DNA of 64,000 nt from Pseudomonas solani (GCF_026072635.1 NZ_AP023081.1:1758501-1822500), one strand, 5' to 3'; positions 18,576 through 27,488 are shown, numbered from the stretch's first letter. Notes: a model not told the origin generated them from the letters alone. Program-made: numbers and translations.

Positions 18576-20227
18576 ATGCGTTCGACTCCCGTGCTGGCCG
18601 GCCTTGCCGCCTCACTGCTCAGCCTGTCCGTCTCCGCCGCCACCGCTCCGGATGCCGGCCAGGTGCAGCAAGGCCTCGACCAGCAGCCCCTGCAACTGAG
18701 TCCCCGGCAGTCCCTGCCGATCAACCTCCCGGACACGCCCGCCGACCCGTCGGCCGAGGCCGGTCCGCGCCTACAGGTCAATGGTTTCACCCTGGAAGGC
18801 AACAGCGCGCTGGGCAGCGACGAGCTGTTGGGCCTGTTGGCCGACCTGCCCGGCAAGGAACTCAGTGTTGGTCAATTGCAGGCGGCCGCCAACCGCATCA
18901 CCCGGCGTTACCGCGAACAGGGTTACCCCCTGGCGCGTGCCTACCTGCCGGCCCAGGAGATCGACGGCGGGGTGGTGAAGATCGCCGTGCTGGAAGGGCG
19001 CTACGGTGAGGTCCGCGTCGACAACCCGGTAGGCCTGGGTGGCAGCGCGCTGGCGCCGCTGGCCGCACTGAAAGCCGGTGATGCGGTGCAGGGCCAGCCC
19101 CTGGAGCGCAGCCTGCTGCTGCTGCAGGACACCCCCGGCGTGGAGGTGAAGTCCACCCTGCGCCCTGGTGCCAGCACCGGCACCACCGACCTGCTGGTGG
19201 GGCTGCAGAAGTCCCCGCTGGTCACCGGCTCGGTGGACATGGACAACTACGGCAACCGCTTCGTCGGTCAGTACCGCCTGGGCGGCACCCTGAACCTGAA
19301 CAACCCGCTCAACCTCGGCGACCGCCTCAGCCTGCGGGCCATGGGCAGTGACGAGGACCAGCACTACGGCCGCGTGGCCTACCAGTTGCCGCTCGGCCCC
19401 TGGGCCACCCAGTTCGGCGTCGCCTACTCGGACATGGACTACGAGCTGGGCAAGGACTTCGAGGACCTGCGCGCCCACGGCAACGCGCGCATCGCCAGCG
19501 TCTACGCCATCCAGCCACTGGTGCGCTCGCGGGACTTCAGCCTGTTCACCCAGCTGCAGTTCGACGACAAGCGCCTGAAGGACGACATCGACCTGTTCGA
19601 CGAGAAGAGCGACAAGCACGCCCGCGTCGTCACCGTCACCCTCAACGGCAACAGCCGTGACGACCTGCTCGGCGGCGGCATCAACAGCTTCGCCCTCGGC
19701 TGGAGCCAGGGCAGCCTGACCCTCGACGGCGCCCAGGCCCAGCGCACCGACGACGCCACCGCCGGCACCCGTGGCCGCTTCCACAAGCTCAACCCCAGCC
19801 TGGTGCGCCTGCAGCGCCTGAGCGACCGCTTCAGCCTCTATACCCAGCTCCAGGGCCAGTGGGCCGACGGCAACCTGGACAGCTCCGAGAAGCTTTACCT
19901 GGGCGGCGCCTATGGCGTGCGCGCCTACCCCAGGGCGAGGCCTCGGGCGATCAGGGCTGGCTGGCCAACGTCGAGCTGCGCTACGCCCTCACCGAGGCCT
20001 GGCAGCTGTCCACCTTCGTCGACCACGGCGAAGTGCGCCTGAACAAGGACGCCTGGACCTCGGACGACAACCACCGCAGCCTCTCCGGCGCCGGCTTCGG
20101 TGCCCTGTGGGCGGCCCATGGCTGGCAGGTCAATGCCGTGGCGGCCTGGAAGCTGGGCAACGCCGCAGCCGAGAGCGACGTGGAGCGCACGCCGCGCGTC
20201 TGGGCCCAGGTGGTGCGCGCCTTCTGA
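18576..20227 (+). pseudogene. TpsB-type outer-membrane transporter (ShlB/FhaC family), frameshifted
   Basis: The outer-membrane partner that exports TpsA. A signal peptide occupies about residues 1-22. A POTRA_2 domain is at about 65-145 (LQVNGFTLEGNSALGSDELL, then YREQGYPLARAYLPAQEI), followed by a ShlB-type beta-barrel. The frame breaks inside the conserved loop-6 motif: GGAYGVRAYP is followed by a run of four C (19928-19931) where five would give VRAYPQGEASGDQGWLANVE and continue to the natural end RVWAQVVRAF at 20227. As written, translation leaves the true frame there and stops at 20042, so the last strands and loop 6 are lost. With the frame restored the length is 550 residues, typical of the family. 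It starts 2 bases after the tpsA stop, with AAGGA upstream, so the two are one operon. Confidence 0.85.
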
Positions 20228-20487
20228 GTCCGTGCCCCTGCCTGATGGGCAGGGGTATAGCGGGGTTTGCCGGTGCCACGGGCGGCAGGACGCAATCAAT
20301 GATCCGACTGCTGGCCCGACCGTCGCAGTCACTGCAGCGCCTTCCGAGTGGATCGAGAAAGCCGCCCCTGTTGGGCGCCAGCCTCATCGCACGGTGGTGA
20401 ACCGAACCCCGCCTCCGGGTGCCTCTCCATCCCCGTCGGTGTCGGCCTCGGTGATGCCCCTGACCAGGTTCATGCGCTCCTTGCGGA
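20228..20487. other. Intergenic region between tpsB and the lipoprotein gene
   Basis: Convergent region of 260 bp. A hairpin CCCCTGCC-TGATG-GGCAGGGG (20235-20255) lies 8 bases after the tpsB stop and may end that operon, although no T-tract follows. Nothing else is recognisable. Confidence 0.45.
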
Positions 20488-20838
20488 TCAGCACTCGATA
20501 CCGACCATCCACTGGGTCTTGTCAGCGTTGCTGCGGTCCAGATCGGCACGACGGACGAGCGGTTCCGTGCATCCCCGAGGCTTGATGTACTCCTCCGCTG
20601 CGCGCGCCGCCTCATCGATCGACATGGGGCGGCGGTCATCCCGCTGCACGGTGATATAGAAGGGCTTCTGGAACATCACGATGTAGGCATCCAGCGTGTA
20701 GCGCTGGCCCGCGATCTCGAGGTTGGCGTGGTACTCGTCGAAGCGTGTGAGATGGCGGGTGTCGAGGGCGCGCGGTGATGCGCAGCCGAGGATCAGCAAG
20801 GCCAGCCCTGCCAGGCCAGCCAGGGAAGTCACTTTCAT
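20488..20838 (-). CDS. Small lipoprotein of unknown function
   Basis: A 116-residue protein with a lipoprotein signal peptide: MKVTSLAGLAGLALLILGCA, where Cys19 would be lipidated. The mature part is about 98 residues, mixed in charge, with one Cys in KPRGCTEP and one as the C-terminal residue (GIEC) that could form a disulfide. No named family is recognised. AGGAG lies about 6 bases before the ATG. It runs in the same direction as typA downstream, but a strong terminator stem separates the two units only on the typA side. Ser at +2 after the lipidated Cys is Ala-Ser rather than Asp, consistent with outer-membrane sorting. Confidence 0.75.
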   Translation of the reverse strand: MKVTSLAGLAGLALLILGCASPRALDTRHLTRFDEYHANLEIAGQRYTLDAYIVMFQKPFYITVQRDDRRPMSIDEAARAAEEYIKPRGCTEPLVRRADLDRSNADKTQWMVGIEC

Positions 20839-20888
20839 GGTTCTCTCCTGATGAACAGCGGACAGCCAGGGGCGGCAGGCCTCTCAAT

Positions 20889-20926
20889 GAAAAGCCCCCG
20901 CCGGATCGCTCCGGCGGGGGCTTTTC
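20889..20926. terminator. Strong bidirectional terminator after typA
   Basis: A perfect 17-bp stem: GAAAAGCCCCCGCCGGA (20889-20905) with its complement at 20910-20926, and a TCGC loop. It has A and T runs on the two sides and lies 17 bases past the typA stop. Confidence 0.92.
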
Positions 20927-20942
20927 AGTTACTGATCGGAGA

Positions 20943-22760
20943 TCAGACCTTGGCGCGCTCGTAGCGCTTGCGGTCGTTCTCGTTCAGCATTTTCTTGCGC
21001 AGGCGGATGGACTTCGGAGTCACTTCCACCAGCTCGTCGTCGGCGATGAATTCCAGCGCCTGCTCCAGGGTGAAGCGGATCGGCGGAACCAGGGCGATGA
21101 CTTCGTCTTTGCCCGATGCGCGCATGTTGTCGAGCTTCTTGCCCTTGGTGGGGTTGATCACCAGGTCGTTGTCACGGCTGTTGATGCCGGCCAGCTGGCC
21201 TTCGTAGATCTCGTCGCCTGGGCCGAGGAACAGCTTGCCGCGGCTTTGCAGGGTTTCCAGCGAGTAGGTCAGGGCGGTGCCGGTGGCCATGGAGACCAGT
21301 ACGCCGTTCTGACGGTTGCTGACTTCGCCGGCCTTGATCGGGCCGTAGTGGCTGAAGGTCGAGGTCAGGATGCCGGTACCCGAGGTCAGGGTCAGGAAGT
21401 TGTTACGGAAGCCGATCAGGCCACGCGCCGGGATGGTGTATTCCAGGCGTACACGGCCCTTGCCGTCGGGGATCATGTTGGTCAGATCGCCCTTGCGCAG
21501 GCCCATCTGCTCCATCACCGAGCCCTGGTGCTGCTCTTCGATGTCGATGGTGACGTTCTCGTAGGGCTCCTGCTTGTCGCCGTCCTTCTCGATGATGACC
21601 ACTTCCGGACGGCCTACGGCCATCTCGAAGCCTTCGCGGCGCATGGTTTCGATCAGTACGGAGAGGTGCAGTTCACCACGGCCGGAGACCTTGAACTTCT
21701 CGGCGGATTCGCCCGCTTCGACGCGCAGGGCGACGTTGTGCAGCAGTTCCTTCTCCAGACGGTCCTTGATGTTGCGGCTGGTGACGAACTTGCCTTCTTT
21801 ACCAGCGAAGGGCGAGTCGTTGACCTGGAAGGTCATGCTCACGGTCGGCTGGTCGACGGTCAGGGGCGGACGGGCTTCGACGTTCTGCGGATCGCACAGG
21901 GTGTCGGAGATGAACAGCTCTTCCATGCCGCTGACGCAGACGATGTCGCCGGCTTCGGCTTCAGCGACTTCTACGCGCTGCAGGCCGGAGTGGCCCATGA
22001 TCTTCAGGACGCGGCCGTTGCGCTTGGTGCCGTCGTCGCTGATGGCGACCACCGGGGTGTTGGACTTGATCTTGCCGCGGGCGATACGGCCGATGCCGAT
22101 CACGCCGAGGAAGCTGTTGTAGTCCAGCTGGGAGATCTGCATCTGGAACGGGCCGTCGACGTCGACGTCCGGAACCGGAACGTGGTCGATGATCGCCTGG
22201 AACAGCGCGTCCATGTTGTCGTCCATCTTCTCGTGGTCGAGGCCGGCGATGCCGTTCAGGGCGCTGGCGTAGACGATCGGGAAGTCAAGCTGCTCGTCGG
22301 TGGCACCGAGGTTGTCGAACAGGTCGAAGATCTGGTCGATGACCCAGTCAGGGCGCGCGCCCGGACGGTCGATCTTGTTGACCACGACGATCGGACGCAG
22401 GCCGGCCTTGAACGCCTTCTGGGTCACGAAGCGGGTCTGCGGCATGGGGCCGTCCTGGGCGTCGACCACCAGCAGCACAGAGTCGACCATCGACATCACG
22501 CGCTCGACCTCACCGCCGAAGTCGGCGTGGCCGGGGGTGTCGACGATGTTGATGTTGTAGCCGTTCCACTTGATGGCGGTGTTCTTCGCCAGAATGGTAA
22601 TGCCGCGCTCTTTTTCCTGGTCGTTGGAGTCCATCACGCGCTCGCTTTCCGCTTCTTTGCGGTCGAGGGTGCCGGACAGCTTCAGGAGCTTGTCGACGAG
22701 GGTGGTTTTGCCATGGTCGACGTGGGCGATGATGGCGATGTTGCGTAGTTTTTCGATCAC
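20943..22760 (-). CDS. typA: Ribosome-associated GTPase TypA/BipA
   Basis: A 605-residue translational GTPase of the EF-G type that acts on 50S assembly and stress translation. The G1 motif is in AHVDHGKTTL (about 13-22), switch 2 in DTPGHADFGG and G4 in NKID. Elongation-factor domains II, III and V follow, then the TypA-specific C-terminal domain (YEGQLAGINSRDNDLVINP and the tail RLRKKMLNENDRKR). Length matches the family. The start is GTG at 22760 (MIEKLRNIAIIAHVDHG); an out-of-frame ATG 9 bases upstream leads at once to a stop. It is transcribed alone between two terminator regions. Confidence 0.96.
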   Translation of the reverse strand: MIEKLRNIAIIAHVDHGKTTLVDKLLKLSGTLDRKEAESERVMDSNDQEKERGITILAKNTAIKWNGYNINIVDTPGHADFGGEVERVMSMVDSVLLVVDAQDGPMPQTRFVTQKAFKAGLRPIVVVNKIDRPGARPDWVIDQIFDLFDNLGATDEQLDFPIVYASALNGIAGLDHEKMDDNMDALFQAIIDHVPVPDVDVDGPFQMQISQLDYNSFLGVIGIGRIARGKIKSNTPVVAISDDGTKRNGRVLKIMGHSGLQRVEVAEAEAGDIVCVSGMEELFISDTLCDPQNVEARPPLTVDQPTVSMTFQVNDSPFAGKEGKFVTSRNIKDRLEKELLHNVALRVEAGESAEKFKVSGRGELHLSVLIETMRREGFEMAVGRPEVVIIEKDGDKQEPYENVTIDIEEQHQGSVMEQMGLRKGDLTNMIPDGKGRVRLEYTIPARGLIGFRNNFLTLTSGTGILTSTFSHYGPIKAGEVSNRQNGVLVSMATGTALTYSLETLQSRGKLFLGPGDEIYEGQLAGINSRDNDLVINPTKGKKLDNMRASGKDEVIALVPPIRFTLEQALEFIADDELVEVTPKSIRLRKKMLNENDRKRYERAKV

Positions 22761-22889
22761 TTGTGCATCTCGATCAGAGGATTCGGTTCGCCGCTGAGTC
22801 TAGGCGGCCTGTATGAAAAACGTTCGATTCAGCCCGCCCGCTGGTCGGGGGGGCGGTGGCGGATGCTGCCGCCGTACAGCCCGGGCTGT

Positions 22890-24344
22890 TTAGGCCGGGC
22901 GATAAACGCGCACATTGGCATGCCCCTCGCTGAGCAGATGGTGAGCATGCAGGCGGCTCATGACGCCTTTATCGCAATAGAGGAGGTACTGGCGATTTTC
23001 GTCCAGTTCCTTGAAGCGGCTGTTGATCGCGTAGAACGGCATGGCCTGGACTTCGATGCCCGCCAGCTCCAGCGGTTCATCTTCCTGGGCGTCGGGGTGG
23101 CGGATGTCGATGACGATCTGCCCCGGCAGAGCCTCGCTCACCTCTTCCACCTTCAGGTCCTGGCCCAGCTCGTCGATCACCCGGTCGATGGGGATCAGGC
23201 GCGCGCGCTCGATGGCGCGTTCCAGCACGGCCATGTCGAACTGCGTCTCTTCATATTCGATGCGGCTCTTCTTGGCGCGGGTGGTGGGGTTCACCGAGAT
23301 CACGCCGCAGTATTCGGGCATGTGCTTGGCGAACTCGGCAGTGCCGATCCGGGTGGCGGTGTCGATGATGTCCTGCTTGTGGCTGGCGATCAGCGGGCGC
23401 AGCACCAGCATGTCGGTGGCCGAGTCGATCACCGAGAGGTTCGGCAGGGTCTGGCTGGACACCTGGGAAATGGCTTCGCCTGTGACCAGCGCCTCGATGC
23501 GCAGTTGCTCGGCCATGCGCGTGGAAACCCGCAGCATCATGCGCTTGAGGATCACGCCCATCTGGCTGTTGTCGACCTTGCCGAGGATCTCGGCCACCAC
23601 TTCCTCGAAGGGCACGCTGATGAACAGCACGCGCTGGGAGCGGCCGAACTTTTCCCACAGGTAGTGGGCCACTTCCATCACGCCCAGCTCGTGGGCACGA
23701 CCGCCAAGGTTGAAGAAACAGAAGTGCGCCATCAGGCCGCGGCGCATCATCTGGTAGGCGGCGACGGTGGAGTCGAAACCGCCGGACATCAGCACCAGGG
23801 TCTGCTCCAGCGAGCCCAGCGGGTAACCGCCCAGGCCGTCGTGCTGGTGGTGGATGACGAACAGGCGCTGGTCGCGCACTTCGATGCGTACTTCCACTTC
23901 CGGGTTCTTCAGCGAGATGCCGGCGGCGTTGCACTCACGGCGCAGGCGGCTGCCGACATGGCTCTCCAGCTCCATCGAGGTGAACGAGTGCTTGCCGGCA
24001 CGCTTGCAGCGCACGGAGAAGATCTTGCCGGGAATCTGGTCGGCGTAATGCAGCTTGCACTTTTCCAGCACGTCGTCGAAGTCGCCGAGCGGGTACTCGT
24101 TGACCTCCAGGAAGTGGGTGATGCCGGGCGTGCAGGTGAGGCGCTCGATCATCTCCGCAAGGAGCCTGGGGTCGGTCTGCTTCGTGACCAGTTCCAGGTT
24201 GTCCCAGATGCCGCTCACCTCGACTTCCGGGTCGAGATCACGCAACACCACGCGAATGTTCTTCGCGAGCTGGCGGATGAAATGCTTGCGCACCGGCCGG
24301 CTCTTGATGGTGATTTCGGGGAAGACCTTGATGATGAGTTTCAT
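22890..24344 (-). CDS. thiI: tRNA 4-thiouridine synthase and thiamine sulfur carrier ThiI
   Basis: A 484-residue enzyme that makes 4-thiouridine at position 8 of tRNA and passes sulfur to thiazole synthesis. It has an N-terminal ferredoxin-like and THUMP region (about 1-165), then the adenylating PP-loop motif MSGGFDSTVAAYQ (about 185), the PEYCGVIS cysteine (equivalent to E. coli Cys344), and a C-terminal rhodanese domain whose persulfide Cys is at 457 (LYCDKGVMS). All key residues are present. The ATG at 24344 gives the usual N-terminus MKLIIKVFPEITIKSRPVRK; the frame extends upstream but without family sequence. Divergent from glnA, with the nitrogen-control region between the two. Confidence 0.96.
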   Translation of the reverse strand: MKLIIKVFPEITIKSRPVRKHFIRQLAKNIRVVLRDLDPEVEVSGIWDNLELVTKQTDPRLLAEMIERLTCTPGITHFLEVNEYPLGDFDDVLEKCKLHYADQIPGKIFSVRCKRAGKHSFTSMELESHVGSRLRRECNAAGISLKNPEVEVRIEVRDQRLFVIHHQHDGLGGYPLGSLEQTLVLMSGGFDSTVAAYQMMRRGLMAHFCFFNLGGRAHELGVMEVAHYLWEKFGRSQRVLFISVPFEEVVAEILGKVDNSQMGVILKRMMLRVSTRMAEQLRIEALVTGEAISQVSSQTLPNLSVIDSATDMLVLRPLIASHKQDIIDTATRIGTAEFAKHMPEYCGVISVNPTTRAKKSRIEYEETQFDMAVLERAIERARLIPIDRVIDELGQDLKVEEVSEALPGQIVIDIRHPDAQEDEPLELAGIEVQAMPFYAINSRFKELDENRQYLLYCDKGVMSRLHAHHLLSEGHANVRVYRPA

Positions 24345-24440
24345 GAAAACAGCACTGGCTGGGACGCTGAAAAAAGAGGGGCGCGGATTATAGCGGAAAT
24401 TGTTCAAGCTTTGACCAAAATCAATCACACCTCTTCGCGA

Positions 24441-24457
24441 CGCACCAAACGGGTGCA
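24441..24457. promoter_or_regulatory. NtrC binding site 1 (glnA enhancer)
   Basis: CGCACCAAACGGGTGCA, a perfect GCACC-N5-GGTGC palindrome matching the NtrC consensus. It lies 120 bp upstream of the sigma-54 promoter. Confidence 0.85.
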
Positions 24458-24471
24458 ATCTCGACGCACGG

Positions 24472-24488
24472 AGCACGGAATTGGTGCG
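24472..24488. promoter_or_regulatory. NtrC binding site 2 (glnA enhancer)
   Basis: AGCACGGAATTGGTGCG matches GCACC-N5-GGTGC with one mismatch in the left arm. Its centre is 31 bp from that of site 1, close to three helical turns, so both face the same side of the DNA. Confidence 0.8.
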
Positions 24489-24560
24489 CAAAACTGTACA
24501 CAATCAATCGGCAGGCCCCGGCCCGCGTGAGTTCTAGGGCCTTTGCCCATCCCAGGGCAC

Positions 24561-24576
24561 TGGCACGCAATTTGCT
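24561..24576 (+). promoter_or_regulatory. Sigma-54 promoter of glnA
   Basis: TGGCACGCAATTTGCT is a full match to TGGCACG-N4-TTGC(A/T), with GG and GC exactly 10 bases apart. Transcription should begin near 24587, about 90 bases before the glnA ATG. Confidence 0.93.
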
Positions 24577-24676
24577 CCCTTGTGAGGCAGGTTGCCCTGG
24601 CGGACTATGCCGCCCCGGCTTCACCTTTTTATTGGGGGCTCGCACGACAGCCACCCCCGACCACCTGGAGGACACC

Positions 24677-26083
24677 ATGTCGAAGTCGCTTCAACTGATT
24701 AAAGACCATGACGTGAAGTGGGTTGATCTGCGCTTCACCGATACCAAAGGCAAGCAGCACCACGTGACCATGCCGGCACGCGACGCGCTGGACGACGAGT
24801 TCTTCGAAGTCGGCAAGATGTTCGACGGCTCGTCCATCCATGGCTGGAAAGGCATCGAAGCCTCCGACATGATCCTGCTGCCGGTCGACAGCACCGCCGT
24901 GCTGGACCCCTTCACCGAAGAGCCGACCCTGATCCTGGTCTGCGACATCATCGAGCCGAGCACCATGCAAGGCTACGATCGCGACCCGCGCTCCATCGCC
25001 AAGCGCGCCGAGGAATACCTGAAGACCACCGGTATCGGTGACACCGTCTTCGTCGGCCCGGAACCCGAGTTCTTCATCTTCGACGAAGTGAAGTTCAAGT
25101 CCGACATCTCCGGCTCCATGTTCAAGATCATCTCCGAGCAAGGCTCGTGGATGACCGACCAGGACGTCGAAGGCGGCAACAAGGGCCACCGCCCGGCCGT
25201 CAAAGGCGGTTACTTCCCGGTTCCGCCGTGCGACCACGACCACGAAATCCGTACTGCCATGTGTAATGCCATGGAAGAAATGGGCCTGGTCATCGAAGTT
25301 CACCACCACGAAGTGGCGACTGCCGGTCAGAACGAAATCGGCGTGAAGTTCAACACCCTGGTCGCCAAGGCTGACGAAGTTCAGACCCTGAAGTACTGCG
25401 TGCACAACGTCGCCGACGCCTACGGCAAGACCGCGACCTTCATGCCGAAGCCCCTGTACGGCGACAACGGCTCGGGCATGCACGTGCACCTGTCGATCGG
25501 CAAGGACGGCAAGAACACCTTCGCAGGTGAAGGCTATGCCGGCCTGTCCGATACCGCCCTGTACTTCATCGGCGGCATCATCAAGCACGGTAAGGCCCTG
25601 AACGGCTTCACCAACCCGTCGACCAACTCGTACAAGCGTCTGGTTCCCGGTTTCGAAGCCCCGGTCATGCTGGCCTACTCCGCCCGCAACCGTTCCGCCT
25701 CGATCCGTATCCCGTACGTGTCCAGCCCGAAAGCACGCCGCATCGAAGCGCGCTTCCCGGACCCGGCTGCCAACCCCTACCTGGCCTTCGCCGCTCTGCT
25801 GATGGCCGGCCTGGACGGCATCCAGAACAAGATCCACCCCGGCGATGCGGCCGACAAGAACCTGTACGACCTGCCGCCGGAAGAGGCGAAAGAGATCCCG
25901 CAGGTTTGCGGCAGCCTGAAAGAGGCGCTGGAAGAGCTGGACAAGGGCCGTGCGTTCCTGACCAAGGGCGGCGTGTTCAGCGACGACTTCATCGATGCCT
26001 ACATCGAGCTGAAGAGCGAAGAAGAAATCAAGGTGCGCACCTTCGTGCACCCGCTGGAATACGACCTGTACTACAGCGTCTGA
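24677..26083 (+). CDS. glnA: Glutamine synthetase, type I
   Basis: A 468-residue dodecameric enzyme that joins ammonia to glutamate using ATP. The GSI signature is seen in MFDGSSIHGWKGI (about 50), metal-binding residues in EVHHHEVATAGQNEIG, the ATP loop in KPLYGDNGSGMHVH, and the adenylylation loop NLYDLPPEE with Tyr397 as target, the same position as in E. coli. So activity should be switched by GlnE as well as by transcription. Ribosome binding site GGAGG lies 5 bases before the ATG. Two NtrC sites and a consensus sigma-54 promoter control it. A strong terminator follows, so ntrBC is not co-transcribed with it by default. Confidence 0.98.
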   Translation: MSKSLQLIKDHDVKWVDLRFTDTKGKQHHVTMPARDALDDEFFEVGKMFDGSSIHGWKGIEASDMILLPVDSTAVLDPFTEEPTLILVCDIIEPSTMQGYDRDPRSIAKRAEEYLKTTGIGDTVFVGPEPEFFIFDEVKFKSDISGSMFKIISEQGSWMTDQDVEGGNKGHRPAVKGGYFPVPPCDHDHEIRTAMCNAMEEMGLVIEVHHHEVATAGQNEIGVKFNTLVAKADEVQTLKYCVHNVADAYGKTATFMPKPLYGDNGSGMHVHLSIGKDGKNTFAGEGYAGLSDTALYFIGGIIKHGKALNGFTNPSTNSYKRLVPGFEAPVMLAYSARNRSASIRIPYVSSPKARRIEARFPDPAANPYLAFAALLMAGLDGIQNKIHPGDAADKNLYDLPPEEAKEIPQVCGSLKEALEELDKGRAFLTKGGVFSDDFIDAYIELKSEEEIKVRTFVHPLEYDLYYSV

Positions 26084-26129
26084 TCCCGCTGCCTGCATAG
26101 GCAACGTGTCGCGCAAGCGGCACGGACTG

Positions 26130-26159
26130 AGAGGCCTCCTTCGGGAGGCCTCTTTTTTT
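26130..26159 (+). terminator. Intrinsic terminator of glnA
   Basis: A 10-bp stem AGAGGCCTCC/GGAGGCCTCT (26130-26139 with 26144-26153), a TTCG-containing loop and seven T residues, 46 bases after the glnA stop. Confidence 0.93.
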
Positions 26160-26295
26160 GTGGCATGGATTGCGTGCAACAACGCCCTCGAACCGAGCGA
26201 TTTTCCGGCTGCGCCGCACAGCCGCATCAGGCCGAACTTGCCAGCTTGGCGCGCGGGTGCAAGGCTTAGCGGCATCATCCAGAGGAGACCGGCCC

Positions 26296-26856
26296 ATGCG
26301 CCTCCTGCTCGCCTGCCTGCTGCTGTCGCTGACGCTCCCCGCCACGGCGCAGATCTACAAGTACACCGACGCCAACGGCAATACCGTCTTCACCAACCAG
26401 CCGCCGGATGGCACCAAGACCGAAGAGGTCAGCCTGCCCACCACCAACACCGTGGAAGCGCAGAAGCCCGTGACACCGGTCGCCGCCCCGAAAGACCAGG
26501 CGGCGGAAGCGGCATACAAGGAAATCCGCCTGACCGACGTGCCCAGCGAAGAAGCCCTGCGCGCCAACAACGGCACCTTCTCCGTCGGCGTGCAGCTGGT
26601 TCCGCGCCTGCGCCCGGGCCATCAGCTGCAGCTGCTGCTGGACGGCAAGCCCGCGGGCCAGAAGGTCAACGTGCCGCGCCTGCAGGTGGTCAACGCCGAC
26701 CGTGGCGAGCACAGCCTCGCGGTCCAGGTACTGGCCGGTGACCAGGTCGTGCAACAGAGCGAAACCGTCACCTTCACCGTGCAGCGGGTCAACACCAGCA
26801 GCCCGGCGCTGCGCCCGCCACCCCCTCCGAAACCCACTCCGAAGCCAGCCAACTGA
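26296..26856 (+). CDS. DUF4124 domain-containing periplasmic protein
   Basis: A 186-residue exported protein. The signal peptide is MRLLLACLLLSLTLPATAQ. The DUF4124 domain follows directly (IYKYTDANGNTVFTNQPPDG, about 19-40), then a linker and a beta-rich domain (about 85-165, with VQLVPRLRPGHQLQLLLDG and GEHSLAVQVLAGDQVV). The tail is proline-rich (LRPPPPPKPTPKPAN). The function of DUF4124 is unknown. AGAGGAG lies about 8 bases before the ATG. It is followed after 3 bases by a paralogous gene, and the pair lies between glnA and ntrB, an arrangement I recall also from P. aeruginosa. A role in nitrogen control is not implied by the sequence. Confidence 0.85.
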   Translation: MRLLLACLLLSLTLPATAQIYKYTDANGNTVFTNQPPDGTKTEEVSLPTTNTVEAQKPVTPVAAPKDQAAEAAYKEIRLTDVPSEEALRANNGTFSVGVQLVPRLRPGHQLQLLLDGKPAGQKVNVPRLQVVNADRGEHSLAVQVLAGDQVVQQSETVTFTVQRVNTSSPALRPPPPPKPTPKPAN

Positions 26857-26859
26857 CCC

Positions 26860-27480
26860 ATGCGCACGATCCTGCTCTTCCTGTTGTTCGCCAGCCTGCC
26901 GGCGATGGCCCAGGTCTACACCTATGTCGACGAGGAAGGTAACCGCGTCTTCACCGACCGGCCCAAGCCCGGCAATGCCGAGCGCATCGAACTGGCGCCC
27001 TCCAACGGCATGACCGCCCAGCCAACGGCCCCCGCCGTGCTGCCACCGGCCGCCATTCCCCGCGAGCTGGGCTACCAGGTGCTGCGCATCCTGGTGCCCG
27101 AGCCGGACGCCACGCTGCGGGACATGGAAGGCAACCTCATCGTCACCGCCATGAGCGAGCCCGGCCTGCGCGATGGCCACAGCTATCGCCTGGTGCTGGA
27201 CGGCAAGCCCCAGGGCGAGCCCGGCCGCAGCCCGGTATTCCCCATCACCAACCTGGATCGCGGCACCCACCAGCTGGCGGTGGAGATCATCGACGACAAG
27301 AGTCGCGTGATCGAGCGCACGCCGAACCAGCCGGTGCACATGATGCGCATCTCGCTGGCGCAGAAACGCCAGGCCCGACCCTGCCAGAAGGACGACTACG
27401 GCGTGCGTCCCGAATGCCCGCTCAAGGACAAGCCCAAGGAGCCGGACAAAGGCATCATCGGCATCCTCCCGTTCTTCTGA
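26860..27480 (+). CDS. DUF4124 domain-containing periplasmic protein (paralogue)
   Basis: A 206-residue relative of the preceding gene. The signal peptide is MRTILLFLLFASLPAMAQ, the DUF4124 domain VYTYVDEEGNRVFTDRPKPG (about 19-38), then a beta-rich domain with HSYRLVLDGKPQGEP and GTHQLAVEIIDDKSRVI that mirrors the LLLDGKPAG and GEHSLAVQVL elements of the first protein. The C-terminal part has two cysteines (ARPCQKDDYGVRPECP) that may pair. Only 3 bases separate the two genes, so they form an operon created by duplication. Function unknown. Confidence 0.85.
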   Translation: MRTILLFLLFASLPAMAQVYTYVDEEGNRVFTDRPKPGNAERIELAPSNGMTAQPTAPAVLPPAAIPRELGYQVLRILVPEPDATLRDMEGNLIVTAMSEPGLRDGHSYRLVLDGKPQGEPGRSPVFPITNLDRGTHQLAVEIIDDKSRVIERTPNQPVHMMRISLAQKRQARPCQKDDYGVRPECPLKDKPKEPDKGIIGILPFF

Positions 27481-27488
27481 TCCAGTGA

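Larger units (their letters stand above)
24345..24676. other. 332-bp glnA control region
   Basis: Divergent intergenic region between thiI and glnA. It contains two NtrC-type palindromes and a sigma-54 promoter, each listed separately. No ORF is supported. Confidence 0.8.

Noticed and set aside
19859..20227. A separate 122-residue gene after tpsB
   Set aside because: Its first 25 residues are out of frame with the family and the rest is the true C-terminus of TpsB, so it is the tail of a frameshifted gene.
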